20,067 bases of DNA from Halovenus sp. (GTDB lineage: Archaea; Halobacteriota; Halobacteria; Halobacteriales; Haloarculaceae). The stretch covers positions 1-20,067 of the forward strand of contig PUMG01000138.1 of the NCBI GenBank assembly GCA_003551265.1. Reading direction: 5' to 3'. This document shows positions 1-7,221 of the stretch, piece by piece. Position 1 is the stretch's first letter. Every line of letters begins with the position of its first letter. Position numbers and translations under genes: made by a program. The notes beneath the pieces are model-generated. The model saw only the letters and a program-made list of their open reading frames with translations. It was not told where the DNA came from and did not search any database.

Positions 1-519
1 ATCGTCACCGACGGTCAGGCCAGGACCAGCCATGACCACATCTTCGCCGTCGGCGACGTCGTTGGCGAACCGATGCTCGCTCACACCGCGTTCAAAGAGG
101 GTGAGATTGCCGCCGAAGTCATCGCAGGCGAACCCTCGGCGCTCGATTATCAGGCCACTCCTGCTGCGGTGTTTACTGACCCCGAAATTGGCACAGTTGG
201 CATGACGGAAGACGAGGCAACGGAGGCTGGCTTCGACCCGGTCATCGGGCAGATGCCCCTTCGCGCATCGGGTCGTGCACTCTCGCTCAACGAGCGCGAG
301 GGATTCGTCCGGGTGATTGCTGACAGAGACAGCGAGTTCATTCTCGGGGCACAGATCGTCGGTCCCGAGGCGTCCGAACTCGTCGCTGAACTCACCCTCG
401 CTATCGAGATGGGCGCGACGCTCGAAGACGTTGCCGCGACGATTCACATCCACCCGACGCTCTCGGAGGCCGTCCACGAGGCCGTCAAAGGCGCACGAGG
501 CGAGAGTATCCACTACTGA
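1..519 (+). CDS. lpdA: Dihydrolipoyl dehydrogenase (E3), C-terminal part
   Basis: This is the 3' end of a flavin disulfide oxidoreductase; the reading frame is open from base 1, so the N-terminal two thirds (FAD Rossmann fold, redox-active cysteines, NAD domain) lie outside the window. It reoxidises dihydrolipoamide on the E2 subunit of 2-oxoacid dehydrogenase complexes, passing electrons through FAD to NAD+. Visible here, numbering from the first codon, are the second FAD-contact motif (FAVGDVVGEPMLAH, residues 15-28) and the dimerisation domain beginning near TPAAVFTDPEIGTVG. The C-terminal HPTLSE near the end holds the conserved His-Glu dyad that acts as acid-base at the active disulfide of the partner subunit. 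In haloarchaea this gene usually closes a pdhABC-lpd-type operon, so the other subunits should lie just upstream. The stop is followed by a T-rich tract. The family call is secure; which 2-oxoacid complex it serves is not shown. Confidence 0.96.
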   Translation: MVTDGQARTSHDHIFAVGDVVGEPMLAHTAFKEGEIAAEVIAGEPSALDYQATPAAVFTDPEIGTVGMTEDEATEAGFDPVIGQMPLRASGRALSLNEREGFVRVIADRDSEFILGAQIVGPEASELVAELTLAIEMGATLEDVAATIHIHPTLSEAVHEAVKGARGESIHY

Positions 520-547
520 TTGAGGCGTTTTAACAAAAATCTGTTGA

Positions 548-553
548 TTTTTT
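548..553 (+). terminator. Putative T-tract terminator after lpdA
   Basis: Six consecutive T residues lie about 29 bases after the lpdA stop, in an AT-rich stretch that contrasts with the GC-rich surroundings. Archaeal RNA polymerase terminates at such oligo-T tracts without needing a hairpin. Assigned by position and composition only. Confidence 0.5.
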
Positions 554-602
554 ATTCCCTGGTAGTACTCCTGCCTGCACCTATATGATAGCTGAAGCAA
601 AC

Positions 603-611
603 ATTAAGTAA
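603..611 (+). promoter_or_regulatory. TATA element for the tail-fibre-like gene
   Basis: The AT-rich element ATTAAGTAA is centred about 26 bases before the ATG at 632. That is the spacing expected if transcription begins at or next to the start codon, as is common for leaderless haloarchaeal mRNAs. It favours the ATG at 632 over the in-frame ATG at 617. Confidence 0.55.
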
Positions 612-631
612 TTGTTATGTATTGTAGCAGC

Positions 632-2122
632 ATGGCTGAAACTCCCAATCACGGGTACAACGTTCCAGAGGAGGGCGAAAAGAACTGGCACGAGCCGTTG
701 AACGACAACGTCGAAGCGTTCGAGGTCGACATCGAGATTCGGGACGAGGGGGAGCCAGGAGACAATGGATATGACCCCACGGCAGGGTCGAAGTATCTCG
801 ACACTGCAAGTGGGACAGTCTATCTCGGTGATGGAAGCGACTGGGAGGAGGCGTTTTCGTTCGATACTGGAAACGGAACCAGTGGAGAGATTTTGACCGA
901 CACGGCGTACACGTTTTCAGAGTCGGGTGTTACTGTTGAACACCAGAACACGCAGGTCGTTTCGGGGCGTCTCGGCATCGCTGACATTCCCGACGAGGAG
1001 AAGGTCGCAACGCGGCCGTCCGATACCGGTTCGATGACGGAGGTGGGAAAGTACGGACTCGTCATTGAGCCGAAAGTCGACCTGGAGTGGGTCACAGTAC
1101 AGGTAAGCGAGAACACGAGCGGTGAGAGTACGGTGTATCTCACTGACCGAGCCAGAAACGTGCTCACGAGTGAGCCCTCACCCGGTACCGGGAACTCGAC
1201 GGTGTTGCACTACTCGATGTCGGCCGGGACGGAGTACAGGGTTGTCGTCGACAACGGGGGCGACGAGTACAGTCTCGGGCGCCGCACCGGTATCGATAGC
1301 CCGGATTTTCCCTTTACGTCGGAAGAGGTCGACATCGTTGCGGGAACGACGCCAAGCTCCACGCAGTACACGAGAGCCTACGCCATCTCCGAGGTGAGCA
1401 CGGTCGTTCCATCCGACGGACGGGTCGCCTCTCGTCCATCCGATACCACCTCGATGACGGAGGTAGGAAAGTATGGACTCGTCATCGAATCGAAAGTCGA
1501 CTTGCGGGCGATTGGCGTGACTGTGAGTGAGAATACGAGCGGTGAGAGCACGGTGTATCTCACTGACCTAGCCAGAAACGTGCTCACGAGTGAGCCCTCT
1601 CCAGGTGCTGGGAACTCGACGACGCTTTATTACCCAATGTCGGCCGGGACGGAATACAGGGTTGTCGTCGATAACGGGGGCGACGAGTACAGTCTCGGGC
1701 GCCGCGGCGGTATCGATAACACGGATTTCCCTTTCAGAGCGATTGACGTCGATATCGTTGGTGGGACGACACCAAGCGCCACGCAGTTCACGGTCGCGTA
1801 CGCCATCTCTGAGGTTGAGACGTTCCCCTGGGGGACAAAGGAGAGCGCCACAGCGACAGTAGAGTGGGATGAGCCTTCGTCTATCAGTCAGTGGGAGAGC
1901 GCCACCTTCCAGCACGGTGCGGCTGGCGGGACGGTTGAGGTGTTCGTCGAGGTTGACGACGGTAACGGCTGGGAGGACTGGCAGCCGGAATCGATCGCTC
2001 CCGGAACCAACCTCTCGGCGATTTCACCGGACGCGAACGTTCGGTTCCGTCTCGAACTGTCGCGGTTCGCCTCCGGAGACAACCCCTACGCGACGCTTCT
2101 GACCCGCCAGTGGCGGTCCTGA
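632..2122 (+). CDS. Tail-fibre-like/adhesin-like protein with duplicated domain
   Basis: A 496-residue acidic protein of unknown function with no signal peptide or membrane segment. The start at 632 (MAETPNHGYN) is chosen over the ATG at 617 because of promoter spacing and because similar haloarchaeal proteins begin this way. The N-terminal ~85 residues (NWHEPLNDN, then EIRD, then a YLGDGSDWEE segment) resemble a module I recall at the start of haloarchaeal tail-fibre-like or beta-helix proteins. Then come two tandem ~140-residue domains, each with SMTEVGKYGLVIE, VSENTSGESTVYLTD, AGTEYRVVVDNGGDEYSLGRR and AYAISEV. The last ~90 residues (VEWDEPSSISQWESATF to LTRQWRS) look like a beta-sandwich seen at the end of such proteins. 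No other phage genes surround it, so it could be a phage remnant, part of a contractile particle encoded elsewhere, or a domesticated binding protein. Function is inference; the gene and its repeats are clear. Confidence 0.8.
   Translation: MAETPNHGYNVPEEGEKNWHEPLNDNVEAFEVDIEIRDEGEPGDNGYDPTAGSKYLDTASGTVYLGDGSDWEEAFSFDTGNGTSGEILTDTAYTFSESGVTVEHQNTQVVSGRLGIADIPDEEKVATRPSDTGSMTEVGKYGLVIEPKVDLEWVTVQVSENTSGESTVYLTDRARNVLTSEPSPGTGNSTVLHYSMSAGTEYRVVVDNGGDEYSLGRRTGIDSPDFPFTSEEVDIVAGTTPSSTQYTRAYAISEVSTVVPSDGRVASRPSDTTSMTEVGKYGLVIESKVDLRAIGVTVSENTSGESTVYLTDLARNVLTSEPSPGAGNSTTLYYPMSAGTEYRVVVDNGGDEYSLGRRGGIDNTDFPFRAIDVDIVGGTTPSATQFTVAYAISEVETFPWGTKESATATVEWDEPSSISQWESATFQHGAAGGTVEVFVEVDDGNGWEDWQPESIAPGTNLSAISPDANVRFRLELSRFASGDNPYATLLTRQWRS
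1004..1828 (+). repeat. In-frame tandem duplication, 420-base period
   Basis: Unit 1 (1004-1423) and unit 2 (1424 to about 1828) align without any insertion or deletion at exactly 420 bases, or 140 codons. In sub-blocks counted by eye, 1141-1200 matches 1561-1620 at 55 of 60 bases and 1201-1260 matches 1621-1680 at 50 of 60. Divergence is greater around 1081-1110. The preserved frame and nucleotide-level identity point to a fairly recent domain duplication inside the gene. Confidence 0.95.
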
Positions 2123-2142
2123 ACAGACGCACACACGGTCCA

Positions 2143-3030
2143 CTATTCGAGAAACCACTCAATCTCGATCAGTAGTTGCTCGAGGTCGTCTATCAGTGGT
2201 GAGTGTCCACAGCCTTCCAGTTCGACGAACGTTGCGTTCTCTCCCAGGTCTGTGAGCGTCTCCTCGAGCATCTGCTCGGTTATGACGAGGTCGTCTTCGC
2301 CCCGCAGTACGAGCGTATCGGTCTCGATGTCATCGACCAATCCAGTGCCGTCGGCAACCCCGTTGTGCTCGGAACTGATGTTGAAGTGAACCAGCGCGTA
2401 GTCGACATCGACGAGGTTTCGCTGGGTGAACATATCTTCGACGTAGACGTCGTAGCGTTCGGGCTCTGGTCTGTCGTTGACGTAGATAAGCTGGTCCCAG
2501 ATTGCTTTCATCGTGGCCCCATCTCGCTGTTCGTGGGCCTGAAGCACCGGAACGACCTGGACGGGGTCTCGTTCGATCTCTTCGCGGGTCGTGAGCAGCG
2601 TCTCCGTCGGGTTGCCCAGCTCGTCTTTTTCGTACATCGGATAGCCGCGTGTACTGCAGGGAGCGAGCAACACGAGTTTGTCGAGCCTGTCAGGATGGGT
2701 CGCGGCGTACTCCATCGCCACACCGCCACCGGTCGACCACCCCCAGAGATGGAACGTCTCGATGCCGAGTTCGTCGACGAACAGCGCGAGGTCTTCGGCG
2801 AAATCTCCGAGTGAGTCGATGCGCTCGTTGTACGTCGACTCACCGAATCCGCGCATGTCAGGTGCGTAGAGTTTGTACCGGTCGGCCATCGCTTCGAGGA
2901 CGACGTCCCAGTGTTTCGAGGAGGTCATGTTTCCGTGGAGAAGAACCACCGGGATGTGACCACCGTCGCGTTCGCGGTAGCCGAGTGTCTCACCGTTTTC
3001 GAGGGCAACTGTGTCGAGCGTGACTGACAT
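2143..3030 (-). CDS. Alpha/beta-fold hydrolase
   Basis: A 295-residue cytosolic serine hydrolase. An oxyanion-loop HGNM motif is at residues 32-35, the nucleophile elbow GWSTG has Ser99, the acid lies in LRGEDD (Asp246 or Asp247), and the catalytic histidine is His276 in GCGHSP. All triad members are present and length is typical of the family. The start MSVTLDTVAL at 3030 is preferred over an upstream in-frame start at 3093, because an ATTTATC element sits 27 bases upstream and the extra 21 residues look unlike a protein start. The sequence most resembles general esterase/epoxide hydrolase/haloperoxidase-like members, and substrate cannot be predicted. It is transcribed alone, convergent with the gene before it and divergent from the DUF4129 operon. 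Confidence 0.88.
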   Translation of the reverse strand: MSVTLDTVALENGETLGYRERDGGHIPVVLLHGNMTSSKHWDVVLEAMADRYKLYAPDMRGFGESTYNERIDSLGDFAEDLALFVDELGIETFHLWGWSTGGGVAMEYAATHPDRLDKLVLLAPCSTRGYPMYEKDELGNPTETLLTTREEIERDPVQVVPVLQAHEQRDGATMKAIWDQLIYVNDRPEPERYDVYVEDMFTQRNLVDVDYALVHFNISSEHNGVADGTGLVDDIETDTLVLRGEDDLVITEQMLEETLTDLGENATFVELEGCGHSPLIDDLEQLLIEIEWFLE

Positions 3031-3053
3031 ACCACATCTTATAAGAGTTCCCT

Positions 3054-3060
3054 GATAAAT
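3054..3060 (-). promoter_or_regulatory. TATA element for the alpha/beta hydrolase
   Basis: On the minus strand this reads ATTTATC, centred 27 bases before the ATG at 3030, consistent with a leaderless transcript. Confidence 0.5.
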
Positions 3061-3112
3061 TCGTCTGCTTGCAGTTCCCGCCAGCGGCGTCACGTTTCGC
3101 TGACCGACGCGA

Positions 3113-3119
3113 CTTTACG
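3113..3119 (+). promoter_or_regulatory. TATA-like element for the DUF4129-DUF58 operon
   Basis: CTTTACG centred near 3116 would place transcription start around 3142, a few bases before the ATG at 3148. It is the only AT-rich candidate at suitable spacing in the 117-base divergent region. Confidence 0.4.
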
Positions 3120-3147
3120 CCCCGGAACAGTACGTACGACACGACTG

Positions 3148-4110
3148 ATGAGGGGTCGAGTGGTCCCTGTCGCGGTTGTCCTCCTGTGTATCGTCGCCCT
3201 CGGTCTCGGAGCGGCGACGCTGACGAGTGTCTCTGACGGCGGTGGTGGAGACCCCCTCGTTTCCGCTCCGAACGAGACACACGACCGGAGTGAGGGTGAG
3301 GAGCAGACAGAGCTCGAAAGCGGTGAGCGAGAGGAGGCACCGCTGGTTGATGCGGAGACTCACTGTATTGCAGGATACGACGAGACAGACGTGACCTGGG
3401 TCGCATTCCTCGTCGCCATCGGTGCATCCGTGCTCGTGTTCGTCCATCGTCGTGCAGTAACACCAGCCGTCATCGCCTTTCCACTGGTGTTGTTCTCACT
3501 CCTGCTCGTCATCTCGCTCGTGTTTGCGGCGCTGGCGTGTCCAACACCGGGAGAGGAGATGGCGTCGGCCGTCGATGAGCAGAACACGTCGCTCGAAAGC
3601 GTCGACCAGTTGCTGGGTAGCGAAGACGGGGAGACAACAGCCGTCGACTCACACCTGCGTCTCGGCGGCCTGTTCCTCGCGTTCGTCGTGGCTGTCGTGC
3701 TGGCTGGATTGTACGCCAGACGCCACACGGTTACGACAGACGTCGATGAAGAGAGCACTGGCCACACCGACCAGCAGACACAACTCGGGGCTGTCGCCGG
3801 AACCGCTGTGGCTGAGTTTGAATCGGACGTCCCGCTCGAAAACGCCGTGTATCGGGCGTGGGCTGCGATGACCCGCACGCTCGATATCGAGAATCCGGCG
3901 ACTGCCACTCCTGCGGAGTTCGAGGAAGCGGCACTCCGAGCGGGACTGGACCGCGAGAACGTCTCGGAACTGACTGCGCTGTTCGAAGAAGTCCGCTACG
4001 GAACCGCACCACCAACAGCCGAGCGTGAGGAGCGTGCGCGGGCAGCACTCAGACGTATCGAACAGCGCCACGCAAACTCAGGAGAACACACCCACGATGG
4101 GGAGTCGTAG
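3148..4110 (+). CDS. DUF4129 domain membrane protein
   Basis: A 320-residue integral membrane protein of unknown biochemical function. Hydrophobic segments lie near residues 6-27 (membrane anchor or signal), 83-100, 106-130 and 172-191. Between the first two is an acidic, presumably extracellular loop. The cytosolic C-terminal domain (about 229-305) carries the DUF4129 pattern: VYRAWAAM, then a TPAEFEEAALRAGL stretch, then LTALFEEVRYG. In bacteria and archaea DUF4129 proteins are encoded with DUF58 and MoxR genes, thought to form a cell-surface or chaperone-like assembly. This is the first gene of a four-gene operon and its end lies at the start of the next gene, implying translational coupling. 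Confidence 0.85.
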   Translation: MRGRVVPVAVVLLCIVALGLGAATLTSVSDGGGGDPLVSAPNETHDRSEGEEQTELESGEREEAPLVDAETHCIAGYDETDVTWVAFLVAIGASVLVFVHRRAVTPAVIAFPLVLFSLLLVISLVFAALACPTPGEEMASAVDEQNTSLESVDQLLGSEDGETTAVDSHLRLGGLFLAFVVAVVLAGLYARRHTVTTDVDEESTGHTDQQTQLGAVAGTAVAEFESDVPLENAVYRAWAAMTRTLDIENPATATPAEFEEAALRAGLDRENVSELTALFEEVRYGTAPPTAEREERARAALRRIEQRHANSGEHTHDGES

Positions 4111-4111
4111 C

Positions 4112-4783
4112 ATGGTTTCACTGCGACTTGTCGCCGGTCTGCTCGTGTTCTGTGTCGGCATTGCACTCGTTCTGATGCCCGACAGCGTTCCGGCGCTCCC
4201 GCTTGCCCACCTCTTCGTTCTCGCGACCAGTTTCATCCTTATCCTCGTCGGTCTCACAGCCGCGGCCCGGACACTCGGGACTGACCTGTCTTCGACAGAA
4301 GCTCCTGTCGTCGAGCGTCCGGTCGACCTCCCTCGTCCGGGGTCGGATGTCGAGGAGCAACTGGAGGTGCTTTCTGTCTCGTCTGTACACGCTGTCTCAG
4401 GTACGTCTCGAACGAACTGGATCGACGTCAGTACCCAGTTTCGAACCCGGCTACACAGACTCACCGTGTCGGTACTCGTCGACCATGGTGGGTTAACCGA
4501 GACTGAAGCAACAGAAGCGGTCGATGCTGGCGTCTGGAGTGAGAACCCACACGCTGTTGCCTTCTTTACCGGCGAGTATCCCGCGGAGACACCGCTGTCC
4601 GTCCGTACGCGAATCGAACTCGTCTCTGGGACGCCAAGCGTCGCCACACAGGCAGGGCACGTCATCGACGAACTCCGTGCCATAACTCAGGAGGACCAGC
4701 GTCCACGGCGGCAAGAACTTCTCGATGCGCTCGAAACAGAGGGACCAGAGACGACTAACGAAGGAGGTGAAGATGAACGCTGA
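4112..4783 (+). CDS. Two-helix membrane protein of the DUF58 operon (DUF7269-like)
   Basis: A 223-residue protein with two N-terminal membrane helices (about residues 4-24 and 29-52) and a soluble C-terminal domain. That domain contains NWIDVSTQFRTRL, a helical TVSVLVDHGGLTETEA segment and AGVWSENPHAVAFFTGEY. It matches what I remember of the haloarchaeal family (DUF7269) encoded between DUF4129 and DUF58 genes; the family number is from memory. The ATG at 4112 is preceded by GGGGAG at 4099-4104 with seven-base spacing. An alternative ATG at 4097 would add five residues and overlap the upstream gene. It probably forms a membrane complex with its operon partners, but no enzymatic motif is visible. 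Confidence 0.72.
   Translation: MVSLRLVAGLLVFCVGIALVLMPDSVPALPLAHLFVLATSFILILVGLTAAARTLGTDLSSTEAPVVERPVDLPRPGSDVEEQLEVLSVSSVHAVSGTSRTNWIDVSTQFRTRLHRLTVSVLVDHGGLTETEATEAVDAGVWSENPHAVAFFTGEYPAETPLSVRTRIELVSGTPSVATQAGHVIDELRAITQEDQRPRRQELLDALETEGPETTNEGGEDER
4761..4770 (+). promoter_or_regulatory. Strong Shine-Dalgarno site for the DUF58 gene
   Basis: AAGGAGGTGA is complementary to the typical 3' end of archaeal 16S rRNA. It lies two bases before the ATG at 4773, inside the end of the preceding coding region. It fixes the DUF58 start at 4773 rather than the in-frame upstream ATG at 4725. Confidence 0.75.
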
Positions 4784-6155
4784 TAGTCCTGCTAGCACCG
4801 ACAACACCAGTGGGACGGATAGCGGTGGCAGCAGCGACGACAGCAACAGCGTCGACAGCAGCGACAACAGCGACGAACCGGTACAGCGTCGCGTCGTTGA
4901 GAAGCACAGCCCCGACCGATGGCGGTTGGCTGCTGGTGCAGCGCTGATTTCGGCCGGAGTGGGGACGCTCTTCGCCCAGCCAGCGCTGTTGCTCGTCACC
5001 GTTGTCTGTGTTGGTGCCCTCGCGCTCCGCTGGACGACGTTCCCACCGGAACCGGTGGTCGCTATCGAGCGGTCGTTTTCGACCGATTCGCCCGCACCCG
5101 GCGATGTCGTCGAGGTGAAGACGACACTCACGAACCTCGGCGAGTCGACGCTTCCGGACTGCCGGTTTGTCGACCTCGTTCCCGACGAACTCAGCGTCGT
5201 CGCCGGGTCACCGAGAGCTGCGACTCACCTTCCACCAGGCGCACGTTGCACACTCGAATACGAGGTCGAACTCCGTCGTGGATCTCATCGCTTCGAAGGT
5301 GTCCACGCAGTCGTGAGCGACCGGGCAGCGACCAGCGAACACGTCTATCTGCTAGCCAGTGAAGACGAGTTTCGCTGTCGGCCCGACCCAGAGTCGCTTC
5401 CGGCCGCACCGTTGCGTCGACTCACGACACCGTATACGGGTCGGATGGCAACCGAGAAACCGGGAGAGGGTCTCGAATTTCACTCCGTCCGAGAGTATCG
5501 TCGGGGTGACGCACTCCGGCGCATCGACTGGAATCAGTACGCCTCGACACGTGAACTGTCGACTCTCCAGTTTCGGACAGAGCAGGCCGCAGCCGTCGTC
5601 CTCGTCGCCGACGTTCGTCCGGTGGCGTACGTCCGTTCACAGCCGGCAGAAAACCATGCCGCCGACCGATGTCTCGACGCAGTCAGCCGACTGTTCGTCA
5701 CGCTACTCGACGCAGACCACCGGGTCGGCATCGCCACGCTCGGGCCTGACTTCTGGCTCGCTCCGAACGACGGAAGCGAACACCGCAATCGTGCACTCGA
5801 TGCACTCGCGAGCGAGCCTGCGCTGTCACCGTCTCGCTTCGGCGACGACTTCCCGCTCCGCCTTCGAGCACACCAGCTCCTCCAGCGGATGCCTGCCACG
5901 ACACAGGTGTTCCTCTGTACACCGCTCGTCGACGACGCCGTCGAGGTTCCGGTCCAGTTGCTCGAATCTGCGGGCCACGAGGTCGTCGTCGTCTCGCCCG
6001 ACCCGACGAGTATGGAGACCGCCGGTGGTGTCGTCACGGCGCTGGAACGCCGCCATCGAATCAGTCGTATCCACGGCTACGGCGTCCCAGTCGTCGATGT
6101 AGGTCCTGAGGAGTCACTTGATGTCGTCCTCGCGAGAATCGGGTGGTCGAGATGA
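4773..6155 (+). CDS. DUF58 domain protein with degenerate vWA fold
   Basis: A 460-residue membrane-anchored protein. It begins with a Ser/Asp/Asn-rich disordered stretch (residues 1-36), followed by two membrane helices (about 51-87) and a beta-rich domain (about 95-195; CARDB/DUF11-like). The DUF58 signature is at 235-269 (EFHSVREYRRGDALRRIDW, then STLQFRTE), and a von Willebrand A-like domain follows. DUF58 proteins typically work with MoxR AAA ATPases. Where many relatives have a metal-binding DxSxS motif, this one reads ADVRPVAYV (Asp280), without the serines, so metal binding there is doubtful. It overlaps the upstream gene by 11 bases and is translated from a strong Shine-Dalgarno site. 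It ends in an ATGA overlap with the next gene. Confidence 0.88.
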   Translation: MNADSPASTDNTSGTDSGGSSDDSNSVDSSDNSDEPVQRRVVEKHSPDRWRLAAGAALISAGVGTLFAQPALLLVTVVCVGALALRWTTFPPEPVVAIERSFSTDSPAPGDVVEVKTTLTNLGESTLPDCRFVDLVPDELSVVAGSPRAATHLPPGARCTLEYEVELRRGSHRFEGVHAVVSDRAATSEHVYLLASEDEFRCRPDPESLPAAPLRRLTTPYTGRMATEKPGEGLEFHSVREYRRGDALRRIDWNQYASTRELSTLQFRTEQAAAVVLVADVRPVAYVRSQPAENHAADRCLDAVSRLFVTLLDADHRVGIATLGPDFWLAPNDGSEHRNRALDALASEPALSPSRFGDDFPLRLRAHQLLQRMPATTQVFLCTPLVDDAVEVPVQLLESAGHEVVVVSPDPTSMETAGGVVTALERRHRISRIHGYGVPVVDVGPEESLDVVLARIGWSR

Positions 6156-6712
6156 GTGATGATGACGTAAGTCCCTCCGAGAACGACTCGTCCCTCTCGG
6201 AACCTGGCTTTGAGTATCGACCAGCTAATCTCTCCGGGTCGGTCGCACTCGCTGGCTCGCTCGTCGTTGCGGTCGTGCTGGTCTCGGTCTCAGTCGTGGT
6301 CTCTTTCGGTGCGTTCGCCAGCACCATCGTAACCGCAGTTGCTCTCGTCCGTGGTTCTCACCGTGGTGTCACCTTCGCTGGCTCTCTGTGCTTCGGAAGC
6401 GTCCTGCTTGCAGGCGTCCTCGGCGGACCCGTCATACCGGTTGTCATCGCCACCATCGCAACGATGCTGGTGTACGACGCTGGTCACTACGCGATTGCAC
6501 TGGGCTCCCAGGTCGGCTCGGCGGGCACCACGACCAGCGCCGAACTGTCCCACCTCGGAACGTCGCTCACGATTCTCACGCTGTTCGGAACTGTCGGTGT
6601 GGCGCTGTTCGTCGGTGGTCCCGGCGGACAACCAGTGACAGTACTCCTTGCGCTGCTGGTCGCTGCCTTGCTGTTCATTTCGGTGCTCTCGCTCCGTCGA
6701 ACGCCGTGGTGA
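6152..6712 (+). CDS. Polytopic membrane protein of the DUF58 operon (DUF7519-like)
   Basis: A 186-residue protein with a short polar acidic N-terminus, then about six hydrophobic segments (roughly 29-47, 49-66, 72-89, 93-108, 137-156, 161-180). A conserved-looking polar stretch (YDAGHYAIALG, later ELSHLGTSL) lies between the fourth and fifth. The position as last gene after DUF58 and the sequence style match a haloarchaeal family I recall as DUF7519; the number is from memory. The ATG at 6152 overlaps the DUF58 stop (ATGA), showing coupled translation. An in-frame GTG at 6143 is a less likely start. The segment count and position suggest a membrane scaffold for its partners; no enzymatic motif is visible. 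Confidence 0.75.
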   Translation: MSDDDVSPSENDSSLSEPGFEYRPANLSGSVALAGSLVVAVVLVSVSVVVSFGAFASTIVTAVALVRGSHRGVTFAGSLCFGSVLLAGVLGGPVIPVVIATIATMLVYDAGHYAIALGSQVGSAGTTTSAELSHLGTSLTILTLFGTVGVALFVGGPGGQPVTVLLALLVAALLFISVLSLRRTPW

Positions 6713-6732
6713 GACGGGTGGCACGGACCGGT

Positions 6733-7221
6733 TCACCGCTCAACGACGAGCATCGCCACTCGTTCGTGAACGACATCCGCGAGTGTGCCTGCGGTCGCCT
6801 CCAGCTCTCGGTCGCTGACCTCGAAAAACGACCGAACCCGCTCGGAGTCGCACTCGCCGAGCGTTTCCTTCTGGTCGAGCAGGTTCTCGACTGCGGCGAC
6901 GGCCGCTCGCTCGTCTCCCCCGACAACCACGACGACTACGGGACACGCACCTTCGGAGATCCCCATCTCCAGCGCCCGGTGTATCTGTCGCCGTCCAGCG
7001 GCGTAGAGGAGTACCTCGACCCCTTCGTCACGGACGATTGCCTCGCCTCGCTCTCGCTCGCGTGTTGCGAGTTCGACCGCTCGTTCGAGGTGTTCTCGGT
7101 CGACGACGTACCGTGCGTCGAACGCCTGAACGGTCGCATCGTGCGTGGTGGCAACTCGCTCCAGTTCCTCGACGAACGCCTCGACAGACTCGACGTGTGC
7201 GACTCCTTCGACGAGGTGCAT
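6733..7221 (-). CDS. cgi121: KEOPS complex subunit Cgi121
   Basis: A 162-residue protein matching the Cgi121/TPRKB family. The signature segment is EVLLYAAGRRQIHRALEMGI at about residues 69-88, followed by a Val-rich strand and an acidic helical C-terminus. KEOPS (Kae1, Bud32, Cgi121, Pcc1) transfers threonylcarbamoyl to A37 of ANN-decoding tRNAs (t6A). Cgi121 binds Bud32 and helps recruit the tRNA by its 3' CCA end. The gene follows hel308 with a one-base TGATG overlap (its ATG shares the A of the helicase stop), so it is co-transcribed and probably translationally coupled. The other KEOPS genes are not in this window. Length is normal for the family. Confidence 0.88.
   Translation of the reverse strand: MHLVEGVAHVESVEAFVEELERVATTHDATVQAFDARYVVDREHLERAVELATRERERGEAIVRDEGVEVLLYAAGRRQIHRALEMGISEGACPVVVVVVGGDERAAVAAVENLLDQKETLGECDSERVRSFFEVSDRELEATAGTLADVVHERVAMLVVER

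Noticed and set aside
617..631. Upstream ATG at 617 for the tail-fibre-like gene
   Set aside because: It would place the start only about ten bases from the TATA-like element; the ATG at 632 has the expected 26-base spacing and a family-like N-terminus.
1..2122. Prophage or integrated element at the left end
   Set aside because: Only a single fibre-like gene is present, next to a housekeeping E3 gene; no integrase, capsid, terminase, tRNA target or attachment repeats are visible.
3038..3045. CTTATAAG palindrome upstream of the hydrolase
   Set aside because: It is only about 11 bases from the start codon, too close for a TATA box of this gene, and no plus-strand gene begins at the matching distance; kept only as a curiosity.
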